Positions 63,849 through 64,000 of a stretch of DNA of 64,000 nt are shown piece by piece. The notes under the pieces are model-generated. The model saw only the letters and a program-made list of their open reading frames with translations, was not told where the DNA came from and made no database searches. Where the stretch lies: the NCBI GenBank assembly GCA_963921195.1, contig OY992537.1:13383716-13447715 (forward strand), read 5' to 3'. Source of the stretch: Pegoplata infirma (Eukaryota > Arthropoda > Insecta > Diptera > Anthomyiidae). Numbering within the stretch: position 1 is the stretch's first letter; each line of letters begins with the position of its first letter. The position numbers and the translations under genes were made by a program.

Positions 63849-64000
63849 CACAATTAAAAGGTCGAATAAATAACTAATTTTTATTATTTAATAAAAATTA
63901 AAACACACTTGGTAACCCTCTTGATACGAGAGAATTTGTTTTCTATAACAGAAGGCAAAAACAAAAACTGTATTTAACAACTACCGTCGGTAGTATATGC
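63849..64000. other. AT-rich non-coding DNA to the window end
   Basis: No feature seen. Confidence 0.4.

Overview
The window is very AT-rich animal DNA dominated by dispersed repeats. It looks like intronic or intergenic DNA of a higher (probably calyptrate) fly. The grounds are a Jockey-clade LINE with an arthropod-type TCAGT start, a Helitron-type end, many short palindromic DNA transposons, GT/AG splice sites, and no operon-like coding. The species assignment is inference; the eukaryotic, insect-like nature is clear.

Host coding content is minimal. One well-formed internal exon lies on the minus strand at 2915-3095. It has consensus acceptor and donor sites, and its residues tentatively suggest the linker just before the motor domain of a KIF26/CG14535-type kinesin. 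If so, much of the window upstream of that exon on the minus strand (higher coordinates) may be intron. No other host exon, tRNA or rRNA could be supported.

Layout: 1-2.2 kb holds a non-autonomous Helitron (670-2201). From 5.8 to 21.2 kb there are nested copies of a dispersed repeat, here called family A (ends ACCCTCCAC / GTGGAGGGTAT). They are interrupted by a hAT-like foldback derivative, CACTC-ended MITEs and a remarkable inverted 21-bp minisatellite. From 21.6 to 25 kb a foldback element carries an inserted 517-bp tandem array flanked by a 15-bp target duplication. From 26.8 to 33.2 kb lie family B, and two CACTG-ended foldbacks with TAA/TTA target duplications. From 33.2 to 35.5 kb another family A copy is split by a short LTR element with apparently identical LTRs. 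From 36.3 to 43 kb there is an A-rich/T-rich repeat (family D), MITEs and a second family B copy. A nearly intact 4.19-kb Jockey-like LINE occupies 43591-47781 on the minus strand: ORF1 is intact and ORF2 is broken by one frameshift. From 48.1 to 50.6 kb a family A copy contains a CCCAGCAAAA MITE, which contains a 443-bp tandem array with a 10-bp target duplication. From 50.8 to 57.5 kb there are large nested palindromes, including a 2.06-kb hAT-like foldback with a perfect 8-bp target duplication. From 58 to 64 kb there is an inverted 443-bp repeat relic and an A / MITE / A nest.

The most interesting signal is shared by the two tandem arrays (517 bp and 443 bp). On the minus strand both carry a CUGANGA-hairpin-GAAA core, with flanking segments that can form hammerhead-type stems I and III around a UH cleavage position. 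Both arrays sit as insertions between long target duplications, and one ends in an inverted partial unit. That combination resembles retrozymes mobilised by Penelope-like elements. It is a hypothesis: both cores have an extra or mismatched nucleotide at the base of stem II.

Several insertions have an empty counterpart elsewhere in the window, so element boundaries and the relative order of insertion can be read directly from this sequence.
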